Assembly: GCA_026196225.1 (NCBI GenBank) | Contig: JAPHRD010000071.1 | Coordinates: 1 to 64,000 of the forward strand | Direction of reading: 5' to 3' | Source: Motiliproteus sp. | GTDB taxonomy: Bacteria > Pseudomonadota > Gammaproteobacteria > Pseudomonadales > Balneatricaceae | Length of the DNA: 64,000 nucleotides | Shown here: positions 26,614 through 36,738 of the stretch, piece after piece | Position numbering within the stretch: the first letter of the stretch is position 1 | How the letters are laid out: the number at the start of each line of letters is the position of its first letter | The notes under the pieces: model-generated | What the model was told of the DNA's origin: nothing | The model's database searches: none | The model's input: the letters and a program-made list of their open reading frames with translations, nothing else | Position numbers and translations under genes: made by a program

Positions 26614-28866
26614 CTATGAGCCGGATTTATGGCGAATCAGCCAACAATTGTGGATACGCTGATTGCGACTAAAATCTTTGTCGATGGTTTGTCGGGTTAT
26701 GTCTTCAATCTCGAAGCGTTCCAGCGCTTCTTTGTCCATTTTAAAGCGACGCAGATTGTTAGAAAAAACCAGCGTTCCTTCTTCGGCCAACAACTTCATT
26801 GCGTTACGGATCATATCCACATGATCCCGCTGAATATCCAATGTATCCCGCATCCGTTTAGAGTTTGAAAATGTGGGTGGATCCATAAAGATCAGATCGT
26901 AATCAGCTTGTGACTTTTGCTGTTGCAGCCAAGCCATGCAGTCGGCCTGAACGGTTTCGTTCAGTTTCTCACTAAATCCATTAAGCGCCAGATTTTTACG
27001 TAACCAATCCAGGTAGGTGTTAGACATGTCCACGCTAGTCGTCGAACGGGCACCGCCTTTCGCCGCATGAATAGTGGCGGCACCGGTGTAGCAGAAAAGA
27101 TTAAGGAAACGTTTATCCCGTGCCCACTCCTGGATCTTCATTCGAATGGGACGGTGATCTAGGAAGAGTCCAGTATCCAGATAATCATGGAGGTTGACCA
27201 AAAAGCCACATCCGCCTTCTCCAACCTGGAAATAGTTCTGTTGCTCATCCAGGCGTTGGTACTGCTCTTTGCCACTTTGACGACGACGCTGTTTAAGCAC
27301 CACCTTTTCTGACGGCACCCCCATCACATTGGGGATCACTGCCACGGCCTGTTCCAGCCGTTCAACAGCCTTAACCTGATCCACCGTTGAAGGCGCGGCA
27401 TATTCCTGGACACAGACCCAATCAGCATAGCGATCGACCGCCAAGGCGTATTCCGGCATATCAGCATCGTACACCCGATAACACTGAATATCGGCCTTAC
27501 GCGCCCACTTATCGATCTGTTTTAGATTCTTACGTAAACGGTTAGCGAACATTTCACTGCCTCCCTGAGGAAGATCGGAGGCTTTCTTTTCGCTATCAGC
27601 AGAGGCTTTGGCTTCTGCCTGTTTGCTATCACGGTAGAAATACTCAGGCTTAACGGAGAACAGCAGCAACTTACTGGGGATCGCTCCATTAAACAGCTTG
27701 TACTGCTTGGTGGCACGCATCGCTATCGCTTTGCCAAGGTCAGGGTTGCCGGTAAAAACCCCTGCTGTCCAATTCAGAAAATCTCGTTTCAGAGCCTCTC
27801 CCAGATAGCGATAAAGATAGACAATCAACGGGATTTCACTGAGACGCTCGCCGTAAGGCGGGTTGGTGAGCAGCAAGCCTGGTGGCAAGTCGGAGCGATG
27901 GGTCAGGGGCTTAAGTTCAGCCAGTTCACGTTGACTTATCCGCACATGCATCTCTAGACCAGCACGGCGAATATTATCTTTGGCGATAGACACAGCCTTA
28001 GGACTGGCGTCATAGCCATGGATCTCTGGCAATTTCATCTCAGGCACTTGTTGGCGGACTGCCCGAGCCTCGCGTAATAGCTCCATCCACAAACTGCTGT
28101 CGTGCTTTAGCCAGCCTTCAAATCCGAACTGTTTCCTTCCCAACCCTGGAGCCATCTTGGCGGCCATCATCGCCGCTTCTGACAGCAGTGTGCCGGAGCC
28201 ACACATAGGATCAATCAGCGGTCTGCCCTCTTCAGCCATCTTCGGCCAACCACTGCGAATGAGCAGCGCGGCAGCGAGGTTCTCTTTCAACGGCGCTTCA
28301 CCGCCCTGGGTACGATAACCCCGTCGATGCAGGCTCTCACCGGATAGGTCGAGACTCAATTCACAGCGTCCGCGATTGAGGTATGCATTAACGCGAAGAT
28401 CAGGTCTCTGCTTATCGATGCTAGGCCGCTGGCCGCTAGCGTCACGGATCTGATCAACGATGGCATCTTTAACCTTGAGGGCACCAAAATGGGTGTTGTT
28501 GATCCCCCGTGTGCTACCGTTGAAATCTACCGCCAGCGTAGCGTTGGCTCGCATATGATCCAACCAACGCACAGATTGCACACCGGCATATAGCTGTTCA
28601 GCTGTTTCTGCTTCGAAATTGGTCAGGGGTAGCAAAACCCTGTTAGCCAAACGTGACCACAGGCAGCAGCGATAGATGACCTCTAGGGTACCCTCCACCT
28701 GAACCCCGGCGACCGTGGATTTGGCATTAACAGCCCCCAAGTGACTCAACTCATCGGTGAGAAGTTGTTCCAGCCCTTTCGGGCAGGTGACGAAAAAGAG
28801 GTAAGACGACGCGGAGGAACTCAAATGAAAGCTACCTGTAATCTGCTGTGATGAAAAAGCGAGCAA
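26614..28866 (-). CDS. rlmL: Bifunctional 23S rRNA (guanine-N2/N7) methyltransferase RlmKL
   Basis: A 750-residue fusion of two methyltransferases. The N-terminal half has a THUMP domain (TCPKGLEQLLTDEL start, residues about 25-170) and the RlmL domain (LTNPPYGERL), which makes m2G2445; the C-terminal half is RlmK (FCYTGAATIHAAKGG, FMDPPTFSNSKRM), which makes m7G2069. No ATG suits the start: the frame opens with TTG at 28866, while another TTG at 28824, with CAGGT upstream, would give a start closer to the family. In E. coli numbering both targets are in the peptidyl transferase region. rmf lies divergently upstream. Confidence 0.93.
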   Translation of the reverse strand: MLAFSSQQITGSFHLSSSASSYLFFVTCPKGLEQLLTDELSHLGAVNAKSTVAGVQVEGTLEVIYRCCLWSRLANRVLLPLTNFEAETAEQLYAGVQSVRWLDHMRANATLAVDFNGSTRGINNTHFGALKVKDAIVDQIRDASGQRPSIDKQRPDLRVNAYLNRGRCELSLDLSGESLHRRGYRTQGGEAPLKENLAAALLIRSGWPKMAEEGRPLIDPMCGSGTLLSEAAMMAAKMAPGLGRKQFGFEGWLKHDSSLWMELLREARAVRQQVPEMKLPEIHGYDASPKAVSIAKDNIRRAGLEMHVRISQRELAELKPLTHRSDLPPGLLLTNPPYGERLSEIPLIVYLYRYLGEALKRDFLNWTAGVFTGNPDLGKAIAMRATKQYKLFNGAIPSKLLLFSVKPEYFYRDSKQAEAKASADSEKKASDLPQGGSEMFANRLRKNLKQIDKWARKADIQCYRVYDADMPEYALAVDRYADWVCVQEYAAPSTVDQVKAVERLEQAVAVIPNVMGVPSEKVVLKQRRRQSGKEQYQRLDEQQNYFQVGEGGCGFLVNLHDYLDTGLFLDHRPIRMKIQEWARDKRFLNLFCYTGAATIHAAKGGARSTTSVDMSNTYLDWLRKNLALNGFSEKLNETVQADCMAWLQQQKSQADYDLIFMDPPTFSNSKRMRDTLDIQRDHVDMIRNAMKLLAEEGTLVFSNNLRRFKMDKEALERFEIEDITRQTIDKDFSRNQRIHNCWLIRHKSGS

Positions 28867-29214
28867 TCATAACACTATCAGCCTGACACCCCTATAGCTG
28901 CCCCGACAATAGGAATTGAAATACTACACATTAAAGACAGTATTAATATTTTTCACGCTGCATCGCAGCTTGTACAACGCTCAGCCTAGCTAATTGATAA
29001 TTATAACGAATTTACACTATATACAAGATACTGCCGAAGCTATTTGAAGATGCAGCAAAATCAGTAGTCGACAACTATTCAGAGATTCGATAAAACGAAA
29101 TTGCCGCCCAAGGGTGGTCATGCGTTTGCGGACCCAAATCATCCGCCAGCAATTCTCTCGCATGTATAGACCTAGTTGAAACCGACAAAAGAAGAAACGA
29201 GGCTATTACTGTTT
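28867..29214. other. Intergenic region between rlmKL and rmf
   Basis: About 350 bases between two divergent genes. It must hold both promoters and is AT rich in its centre, but I see no convincing operator, hairpin or small gene. A TATAGA hexamer at about 29165 is a weak -10 candidate for rmf. Confidence 0.4.
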
Positions 29215-29421
29215 ATGAAGAGACAAAAGCGTGACTTGACTTCAAGAGCCTATCAACGCGGTTACCGTGTTGGCCTGGCTGGAAAATCCAAAGACTTATG
29301 CCCCACTGATACCACAAGTTCCAGACAACACTGGTTGACAGGCTGGCGACAAGGGCGTTCCGACTACTGGGATGGTTACCAAGGGTTATCGAACCTACAC
29401 TGCGCCCCAAGTGTCCCGTGA
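29215..29421 (+). CDS. rmf: Ribosome modulation factor
   Basis: A 68-residue basic protein that turns 70S ribosomes into inactive 100S dimers in stationary phase. MKRQKRDLTSRAYQRGYRVG matches the family start, and CPTDTTSSRQHWLTGWRQGR its second half. The ATG at 29215 is chosen over one 39 bases upstream because it gives the exact family N-terminus. It is a little longer at the C-terminus than the 55-residue E. coli protein. It is next to rlmKL and pyrD, as in Pseudomonas. A terminator follows. Confidence 0.95.
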   Translation: MKRQKRDLTSRAYQRGYRVGLAGKSKDLCPTDTTSSRQHWLTGWRQGRSDYWDGYQGLSNLHCAPSVP

Positions 29422-29448
29422 TTTGAGTTAAAAGGAGTTAGCAAGATT

Positions 29449-29480
29449 AAGGGTCCGCCCAAGCGGGCCCTTTTCTTTTT
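29449..29480 (+). terminator. Intrinsic terminator after rmf
   Basis: AAGGG-T-CCGC and GCGG-G-CCCTT arms with a four-base loop, followed by TTCTTTTT, 27 bases after the rmf stop. Confidence 0.9.
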
Positions 29481-29517
29481 CTCGCCACACCGAATCAGAT
29501 AATTGGGCAATCCGAAA

Positions 29518-30540
29518 TCAGCTATTTAGGGCAGCGATCGCCTTTGCAGATTCGTTGATCAATCCAGGACCACGATAGATAAACCCGCTGTAGACTTGCA
29601 CCAATGCAGCACCAGCTTTGATTTTATCGGCTGCAGCATCGCCATCACAGATACCACCCACCCCAATAATTGGAAGCATACCTGCCAAGGATTGTGACAA
29701 ACGGCTGATCACCTGTGTCGAAAGATCACGAACAGGCAAACCACTGAGACCACCAGCCTCGCTAGCGCAGCTCGAATACTCTACGCCATCACGTCTTAGG
29801 GTGGTGTTGGTGGCGATTACAGCGTCGATTTCGTATTGGATAAGTGACTGGGCGACCAGATCAATCTCTTCGTCACTCATATCTGGGGCGATCTTAACTG
29901 CAACCGGCACATAGCGGCCGTGAAAGGCTGCCAGTCGTTTTTGCTCAGTTTTAATGGCATCCAGCAAACTGTTTAGTGAGTCACCAAACTGAAGGGTACG
30001 AAGCCCCGGTGTGTTCGGAGATGATACGTTGACGGTGATATAGCTGGCACGGGTATAGACTTTACGCATGCACAGCAGGTAATCATCGGTGGCTTTCTCG
30101 ACCGGAGTATCAACGTTTTTGCCGATATTAATGCCTAGGATCCCGTCAAAACAACTGTTATCAACTTCCTGAATCAGGTTATCAACGCCCTTGTTGTTAA
30201 ATCCCATCCGGTTGATGATGGCCTGACTTTCCGGGATTCTAAATAATCGAGGCTTAGGGTTGCCCGGCTGCGGGCGAGGAGTCACGGTGCCCACTTCGAT
30301 AAAGCCAAAGCCCAGTGCCGCCAAACCATCGATATAAGCCGCATCTTTATCGAGCCCGGCTGCCAGACCCACTGCATTGGGGAAATTCAGCCCCATCACT
30401 TCGACCGGAGACTGAACCTGCTCATAAATCAAGCCACTGATGCCTAACCGCTCGGATGCGTCTATCCCTTGCATGGCCAGGGAATGGGAAGTTTCTGGGT
30501 CAAATTTGAACAGTAGCGATTGCAGCGTGTTGTAGCTCAT
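29518..30540 (-). CDS. pyrD: Dihydroorotate dehydrogenase (quinone), class 2
   Basis: A 340-residue membrane-associated flavoprotein that oxidises dihydroorotate to orotate with quinone in pyrimidine synthesis. The N-terminal helices ([18 protein letters not shown]) are the membrane-binding part of class 2. The catalytic serine is in [28 protein letters not shown] and a GVGGICDG phosphate/FMN motif are present. The ATG at 30540 is preferred; an upstream TTG (30549) would add three residues. Confidence 0.95.
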   Translation of the reverse strand: MSYNTLQSLLFKFDPETSHSLAMQGIDASERLGISGLIYEQVQSPVEVMGLNFPNAVGLAAGLDKDAAYIDGLAALGFGFIEVGTVTPRPQPGNPKPRLFRIPESQAIINRMGFNNKGVDNLIQEVDNSCFDGILGINIGKNVDTPVEKATDDYLLCMRKVYTRASYITVNVSSPNTPGLRTLQFGDSLNSLLDAIKTEQKRLAAFHGRYVPVAVKIAPDMSDEEIDLVAQSLIQYEIDAVIATNTTLRRDGVEYSSCASEAGGLSGLPVRDLSTQVISRLSQSLAGMLPIIGVGGICDGDAAADKIKAGAALVQVYSGFIYRGPGLINESAKAIAALNS

Positions 30541-30675
30541 TGATGGCAATTCTCTCGAGGGTCCGCATACCGATTGGACGGGTTATTGGAGGGTCGTAAT
30601 TATACGCAAAGATTATCGATGAGGATATCGCCGCCATGGCCTATAGAGGAATATTTGAAGCCTGACTGTATTCGG

Positions 30676-30903
30676 TTACCCAGGCCGCAACTGTTCAATA
30701 GATTGAAACTTACCTTGATCATCAAAATAGATCACGAAGACACCCCGGATACCCTGGAGCGTCACGTAAGGTTTTAGGATTTTGGCAGGAAAACGTACGC
30801 TACGACCATCAATCGCGGTTGCGGTAACCGAATTGGCGCTCCCCTGATAGAGCTTTAGATACTCGTCAGGGGATATCTTCAGATTCAGGGTAATCTTCTG
30901 CAT
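30676..30903 (-). CDS. DUF2835 family protein
   Basis: A 75-residue protein of the DUF2835 family, function unknown. The fold starts with LNLKISPDEYLKLYQG, followed by VTATAIDGRSVRFPA and GIRGVFVIYFDDQGKF, a small beta-rich module. It lies 38 bases downstream of the giant glutamate dehydrogenase on the same strand and may be co-transcribed with it. No catalytic residues or signal peptide. Confidence 0.85.
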   Translation of the reverse strand: MQKITLNLKISPDEYLKLYQGSANSVTATAIDGRSVRFPAKILKPYVTLQGIRGVFVIYFDDQGKFQSIEQLRPG

Positions 30904-30941
30904 TACTGCTTAAAAAGACCTCAAGGCTTTAGGAAAAGGCC

Positions 30942-33900
30942 TCAGGTATCCTTATGCAGCGTACTACCCTTGGCCAAATCAAACAGTTCACGAATCGCCA
31001 CGGTAAACATGGAGTAATCCTGTTTATCGGCGTTCTTCAGATCGGCAAGCATATCCAGCCAGCGCAACACCATCAAGTCATACTGCTGCATCCAACGGTC
31101 AAAACAATCCGACATGGACTCTTTCTGGTTCCAGCGCTGTATCAAACTAGTTGCCAGCGCCCTCACCTGCCAATCCAGATCGTCTCTAAACGCCTCCCGA
31201 GCCAAAGCCTGCCACTGGTTGTCCACTGACAATGCATTGACCTCTTTGGCGAACCAATACATATCCAGACGCTCACCCAGCACACAGTATGCCTTGATCA
31301 CCGATTCGAGGTCGGCGCCGGTCTCGCTGGCCACTTCAATCACCCCCAAAGACATGTACAGACTGTCTGTTCCAGCCACCGATTTCGCTAATTCATCGGG
31401 TACCCCTGACTGCTGATAGTAATAATACCGATCGCGCCAAGCCTGGCCAGGACTGCCCTCTAACCACTCACCCATATTTTCGCGAAGCGTGCGAATCTGG
31501 GGGCCGAAATGCTCTACCTCTTTACGGGTATTCAACTCCATACGGCGATTGCGAAGGAACCAGCGACTGGCCCTACGAACCAGCCGCTGCAGCTCCATCA
31601 TCATTTTCATCTGCACATCGGAGGTCACTTGATTATCGAGGGCCTCGATCTGCTGCCAAAGACTTTCAAGATCGAATGCATCCCGCGCCAGAATATAAGC
31701 CTGGGCGATGGCCGGTGCTTTATTGCCTGTAGATAACTGAAGACGATGAACGTAAGAGATGCCCATCTGGTTGATCATATGATTAGCTATCTGGGTTGAG
31801 ATGATTTCCCGGCGCAGACGGTGGTTATATAGATCGTCTTTATAACGCTTGATCAATATTTGAGGGAAAGCTGTTTCCAGTTCCCGAGCAATGTAATCAT
31901 CTTCGGGCAATTCGGAATCGACCAACTCCTCTTTAAGCTGAGCCTTACAGTAGGAGATCACAACTGACAGTTCAGCCCGGGTAAACCCTTTGTTATCACT
32001 CCGTCTTTCCTGAAGCTCTTCATCTTCTGGGATGAATTCCAGTTTCCGATCTAGTTTTGCATGCTCTTCCAGATAGCCGATTAGCCGCCGGAACTCACCC
32101 ATCCTATCCAGGGTTTGAGCCTGGGCCAGACTAATCGCTTGCGCCTGACGGTAATTGTTATCCAGCACCAGGGTGGATACATCTTCTGTCATCTTTCTCA
32201 ACAGATTGTTACGCTGCTTTTCGGTGAGATCACCTGCAGAGACGATGGCATCCAGCAATATCTTGATATTTACCTCGTGGTCTGAGCAATCAACACCACC
32301 GGCATTATCGATAAAGTCTGTATTACAGGCGCCCCCATGGAGACAAAACTCCATTCTCGCTCGTTGAGTTACCCCTAGATTTCCACCTTCACCAATCACC
32401 CGGCAACGGAGCTGGTCGGCATCTACGCGGATTGCATCATTGGCCTTGTCCCCGACATCACCATGGGTTTCAAGACTGTGTTTAACGTATGTGCCGATAC
32501 CGCCGTTCCAGATCAGATCTACTGGCGACTGAAGTAGTGCATGAAGCAATTGATTTGGCGTCATTTTATCAACGTGAAGATCAAAACGTGCTCTCATCTC
32601 ATCACTGATGGCAATGGACTTGGCTGCGCGGCTGAAGACACCCCCGCCTTTCGATATCAGAGACTGGTCATAATCCATCCAGCTGGAACGAGGCAACTCG
32701 AACAATCGTTCTCGTTCTTTGAAACTGGTAGCGGAATCCGGGTTTGGATCGATAAAAATATGCATGTGGTTAAACGCGGCGACCAGACAGATATGCTCAG
32801 ATCGAAGCATTCCGTTCCCGAAAACATCACCCGCCATATCACCCACTGCAAGTACTGAGAAATCAGTGGTTGCAGTGTCATGGTCAAATTCACGGAAATG
32901 ACGTTCTACGGAAACCCATGCTCCCCGAGCGGTGATCCCCATGCCCTTGTGGTCATAACCCTGGCTGCCACCGGAAGCAAAGGCATCCCCCAGCCAAAAT
33001 CCATATTCGTTAGCAATCCCGTTAGCGATATCTGAAAAGGTTGCCGTCCCCTTGTCAGCCGCAACAACCAGATAGCTATCGTCCTCATCGTGTCGAATAA
33101 CATCGCCGGGAGGTATGACCTCGTCTTCCTTCAAGTTATCGGTGATATCCAACAAGCCGCGAATAAACAACTTGTAGCACTCGATCCCTTCCGCCATAAA
33201 CTCTTCGCGACTCATATCATCCCGTAACTTACGGGCGATAAATCCACCCTTGGCTCCGACGGGAACGATGACCGCGTTCTTAACCTGCTGGGCTTTGACC
33301 AGCCCCAGAACCTCAGTTCTGAAATCTTCATCACGATCCGACCAGCGCAAGCCACCCCTTGCAACTTTGCCGCCCCTGAGGTGAACACCCTGGACGCGGG
33401 GGGAATAAACGAATATTTCGAACATGGGACGAGGTTGCGGTATATCTGGAATATCCTGGGGCGAAAACTTAAAGGAGAAATAGGCTTTGGGTTTGTCTTG
33501 CCGGTCGGTCTGGAAAAAGTTGGTCCGCAAGCTAGCCAACATTAGATCCAGATAGCGACGGATAATACGATCATCGGTCAGACTGGGCACTGCATCCAGG
33601 TCGGTAATGATCGCCTCTTTAAGAGCCTCCTGCTGATGCAAGTTGGTGCCATCTGGATGGAAACGTGCATAGAACAGCTCCACTAATTTCTTGGTAATAC
33701 CGATGTGCTGGATCAGACAGTTGGCAATGGCTAGTTGGCTGATACCGAACTTCAACTGTTTGATGTATTTGGCATAGGCCCGCAGCATAGCCACTTCACG
33801 CCATCCCAATTGGGCACAGAGTACCAGGCGGTTAAAATGGTCACTTTCGGCATCCCCGGTCCAGATATGGGCAAAAGCCTGCTGGAAGGTATCCCTGACC

Positions 33901-35819
33901 GAATGCATATCGATCTCAGAACCGGATTGGTGCAGCATCCTAAAGTCATGGATCCAGTAACGCTCTTCACCAGACCTGACCGAGTATGGGTGCTCATCCA
34001 TCACCTTGAGCCCCAGATTTTCCATCACTGGAATAACATCGGACAGGGGGATAGGGATACCGTAGTGGAACAACTTAAAGTTAACCTGTTCCGCCGGTTG
34101 CTCCAGCTCACGGTAGAAACTCATGGCGAGTCGTTGCTCATCATTGAGATCTTTCAGATGCTGGATGTCAGCAACGGCAGTACGCGGACTAAAATCTTCC
34201 CGGTAACTGGCCGAAAAACCGGTTCTGAAACGACTAGCTAAGGAGATACCCTGCTCCTCACCATGGAATTCTATCAACGCATCGTATAGTTCGTCCTGCC
34301 AGGATCGCGCCGCCTGCTTGACTCGATGCTCGATACTTTTGACGTCGATCTCAACGCTTTCTGCCAAATCATCAACATGGAAGATAAACTGCGTTCTGGC
34401 CAAAATCGATTCGGAGAAGTGGGTACTAAACTCAACTAGGCTGGTGTTTAGTTCTTGGCTGAGAATGGTCTGAACTCTGATTCTAAAATCGGTGCTGTAA
34501 ATATCTCTGGGAGCGTACACCAAACATGAATAATAACGCCCGTAGCGGTCCTTTCGGATAAACACTCGGGTTTGTCGCCGCTCGTGAATATGCAATATAC
34601 CCAAGGCGGTCTCGAACAACTCATCGGTTTGTATCTGGAACAGATCGTCTCTGGGATAGATCTCCAGAATTTGATGCAATTCCTTCCAGTCATGACTGCC
34701 ACGGTGAAGCCCCGAACGATTCAGCACTGCATCAACTTTACGTCGAATGACCGGTATCAAGCGAGTGCTCTGGTAATACACTGAAGAAGTATACAAACCT
34801 AGAAAGCGGTGCTCCCCTTTGAGCTTGCCTTTGTCGTCAAAACATTTGAAAGCAATGTAGTCTGAATAGGCTGGCCGATGCACACGAGACTTCGAAGGAG
34901 ATTTAGAAAACCCTAATAACTCACTGATTTTTATTTTACTTCTCTGCCCTTTTGGCAGCTCTGTTATCTGTAAATTAAGGGAAACATCATCGCAACTTCG
35001 AAATAGTCCCAACTCCGATCCTTTCACCGGAACCAGGGATGTTTTCGATCCTTTGGTTACCGCCTTGTAGGATTCATAGCCCAGAAAAGTGAAATGATCG
35101 CTGACCAGCCAGCGGATAAAATCCACCATTTCACCGCAGTCTACCTTGCTTAGTTTGTCCGCTATGCTGTTGACAGTTTCGGTTAGGGCTGCTGCTTTAA
35201 CGCGCATGGAGTGAAAGTCTTCTGTGACGAGCGATACTTCATCGAGGATTTCGTTCAGAGAGCCACGCAGATCTTGAAGTTGCTTAGGGTCCGTATGGCG
35301 ATCGACTTCCAAGTAGATGATCGATTCTTTAGTAATATCAGCGCTACTTTTTTTGTCGCCGGCTTTTTCATCATCTGCTTTTAGATCATCGGCAATCTCT
35401 AGCAACTCACCCTTTTTGTCGCGCTTAACCAGCATGATGCTGTTGTGGATTGAGTGGATGGTCAGTTCCCGTCGATTCACTTCCATACGGATAGAATCGA
35501 TCAAGAACGGCATATCTTCCTGCAATATCACAATAACAGTATGGGTGGACTGCCAACCATTTTCCTCGAAATCAGGATTGAATACTTTGACCTTGGGTTG
35601 GCCCGCATCCCTTTGCTGAAGAAAATACCAACACTCCAGGGTGGCACCGTACAGCTCTTCCAGACGTCTTTCAGCGATCTCTTCGCGAGAAGACGAACCA
35701 TAGTGGAGATTAGCAAATCGAAATATCTCCGAAGCTTGTTTCTTGTTTAGCTGTTTAGTTAGTTCCTGTTCCAGTTTGGCTAATATTTCGCTAAAGCCTT
35801 TTTTGGATAGCGTTTGCAT
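30942..35819 (-). CDS. gdhB: NAD-specific glutamate dehydrogenase, 180-kDa class
   Basis: A 1625-residue enzyme oxidising glutamate to 2-oxoglutarate with NAD. It is the L_180 type known from Pseudomonas and Streptomyces, in which about 700 residues precede and about 500 follow the catalytic core. The core holds VPVGAKGGFI, RHDEDDSYLVVAADKGTA, the SGGSQGYDHKGMG segment and GDMAGDVFGNGML. I use the ATG at 35817-35819 because GGGGAG lies seven bases ahead; a more distal ATG (35933) would add 38 basic residues not typical of the family. The enzyme is allosteric and catabolic (arginine/glutamate use) in relatives. Confidence 0.95.
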   Translation of the reverse strand: MQTLSKKGFSEILAKLEQELTKQLNKKQASEIFRFANLHYGSSSREEIAERRLEELYGATLECWYFLQQRDAGQPKVKVFNPDFEENGWQSTHTVIVILQEDMPFLIDSIRMEVNRRELTIHSIHNSIMLVKRDKKGELLEIADDLKADDEKAGDKKSSADITKESIIYLEVDRHTDPKQLQDLRGSLNEILDEVSLVTEDFHSMRVKAAALTETVNSIADKLSKVDCGEMVDFIRWLVSDHFTFLGYESYKAVTKGSKTSLVPVKGSELGLFRSCDDVSLNLQITELPKGQRSKIKISELLGFSKSPSKSRVHRPAYSDYIAFKCFDDKGKLKGEHRFLGLYTSSVYYQSTRLIPVIRRKVDAVLNRSGLHRGSHDWKELHQILEIYPRDDLFQIQTDELFETALGILHIHERRQTRVFIRKDRYGRYYSCLVYAPRDIYSTDFRIRVQTILSQELNTSLVEFSTHFSESILARTQFIFHVDDLAESVEIDVKSIEHRVKQAARSWQDELYDALIEFHGEEQGISLASRFRTGFSASYREDFSPRTAVADIQHLKDLNDEQRLAMSFYRELEQPAEQVNFKLFHYGIPIPLSDVIPVMENLGLKVMDEHPYSVRSGEERYWIHDFRMLHQSGSEIDMHSVRDTFQQAFAHIWTGDAESDHFNRLVLCAQLGWREVAMLRAYAKYIKQLKFGISQLAIANCLIQHIGITKKLVELFYARFHPDGTNLHQQEALKEAIITDLDAVPSLTDDRIIRRYLDLMLASLRTNFFQTDRQDKPKAYFSFKFSPQDIPDIPQPRPMFEIFVYSPRVQGVHLRGGKVARGGLRWSDRDEDFRTEVLGLVKAQQVKNAVIVPVGAKGGFIARKLRDDMSREEFMAEGIECYKLFIRGLLDITDNLKEDEVIPPGDVIRHDEDDSYLVVAADKGTATFSDIANGIANEYGFWLGDAFASGGSQGYDHKGMGITARGAWVSVERHFREFDHDTATTDFSVLAVGDMAGDVFGNGMLRSEHICLVAAFNHMHIFIDPNPDSATSFKERERLFELPRSSWMDYDQSLISKGGGVFSRAAKSIAISDEMRARFDLHVDKMTPNQLLHALLQSPVDLIWNGGIGTYVKHSLETHGDVGDKANDAIRVDADQLRCRVIGEGGNLGVTQRARMEFCLHGGACNTDFIDNAGGVDCSDHEVNIKILLDAIVSAGDLTEKQRNNLLRKMTEDVSTLVLDNNYRQAQAISLAQAQTLDRMGEFRRLIGYLEEHAKLDRKLEFIPEDEELQERRSDNKGFTRAELSVVISYCKAQLKEELVDSELPEDDYIARELETAFPQILIKRYKDDLYNHRLRREIISTQIANHMINQMGISYVHRLQLSTGNKAPAIAQAYILARDAFDLESLWQQIEALDNQVTSDVQMKMMMELQRLVRRASRWFLRNRRMELNTRKEVEHFGPQIRTLRENMGEWLEGSPGQAWRDRYYYYQQSGVPDELAKSVAGTDSLYMSLGVIEVASETGADLESVIKAYCVLGERLDMYWFAKEVNALSVDNQWQALAREAFRDDLDWQVRALATSLIQRWNQKESMSDCFDRWMQQYDLMVLRWLDMLADLKNADKQDYSMFTVAIRELFDLAKGSTLHKDT

Positions 35820-36204
35820 TGGCTGGCTCCCCAACAAACCACGGACGAATTTGATAACAGCACATTCTGACGAAGCCGAGTAATGCTCTTCTCTTCTACG
35901 TCTTTGTTTTGGTTTGAGTATAGGACAAGACATTATTTTTGCTGGGGATTTATCGAATTCATTAATCTACACTGAGATCAATGATGGCGTCCCAAAAATA
36001 CTTTTATTAGCCGGATCTGCTTAATAAGGGCCTACGAATGAACTATTTTTTGAAACAGGCTCTTCAATTATATTTGATCGTTTACTCAACTAGGGTAGCC
36101 AGTCATCGCTGACAATTCACAAGAACCATCCCAAAACGCTTATAAGCGCCTATATTTTCTGAGGTAGCTAGGAAGCGAGTGTCGCTCTTTCATAGGAAGC
36201 AGGT
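35820..36204. other. Divergent intergenic region, gdhB and PAS gene, with a 12-base palindrome
   Basis: About 385 bases between divergent genes. The clear feature is the perfect palindrome CGCTTATAAGCG at 36137-36148, about 57 bases before the PAS gene start; it could be a regulator site. I do not find a flagellar sigma-28 promoter for the chemotaxis genes. Confidence 0.45.
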
Positions 36205-36735
36205 ATGAAACCGAAGATCAAACCACTGGATTCAGAGATCAAACTCAGTGAAGACGAATTTATAGTCAGCAAAACGGACACCAAAGGCAGAATAACCTAC
36301 GCAAACCGTATCTTTATGAGGATTGCCGGTTACCGTGAAGATCAATTACTGGGGATTCAGCACAATATTATCCGCCATCCTGATATGCCTCGCGGGGCCT
36401 TTAAGGTGATGTGGGATGAACTGCAGCAGGGACATGAATTTTTCGCTTACGTCAAAAACCTCGCTGCAGACGGCCGATACTACTGGGTTTTCGCCAACGT
36501 AACCCCCGATTACGATGCCTCCGGTAAACTGATTGGCTACTACTCTGTGCGACGCCGCCCTACTCAAAAAGCCATTGAGACAGTAATCCCGGTCTACAAA
36601 CAGATGGTGCAAATTGAAAAATCGAGCAACACTGCCGATGCCTGTGGTAACTCTATCGCCTACCTATTAGATACCCTGAACCAACTGGGCGTTGGCTACG
36701 AAGAACTAGTTTTAAGTTTGGACCAGGAGGGTTAA
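36205..36735 (+). CDS. Aer/CetB-like PAS sensor protein
   Basis: A 176-residue soluble protein, essentially one PAS domain (about 15-120) plus a C-terminal helical tail (about 125-176). It aligns without gaps to the FAD-binding PAS of E. coli Aer: N34, R57, H58, D60, W70 and N85 are at the same residue numbers, in YANRIF, IRHPDMP, MWDEL and YVKN. Aer's W79 is Phe here. It ends three bases before a chemoreceptor gene with almost no periplasmic domain. In Campylobacter such a pair is CetB (PAS) and CetA (receptor), which together sense redox state for energy taxis. FAD binding is inferred. Confidence 0.87.
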   Translation: MKPKIKPLDSEIKLSEDEFIVSKTDTKGRITYANRIFMRIAGYREDQLLGIQHNIIRHPDMPRGAFKVMWDELQQGHEFFAYVKNLAADGRYYWVFANVTPDYDASGKLIGYYSVRRRPTQKAIETVIPVYKQMVQIEKSSNTADACGNSIAYLLDTLNQLGVGYEELVLSLDQEG

Positions 36736-36738
36736 ACC

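Noticed and set aside
33735-34241. 168-codon plus-strand frame inside gdhB
   Set aside because: Antisense shadow of a well-supported gene; no ribosome-binding site and no recognisable protein features.
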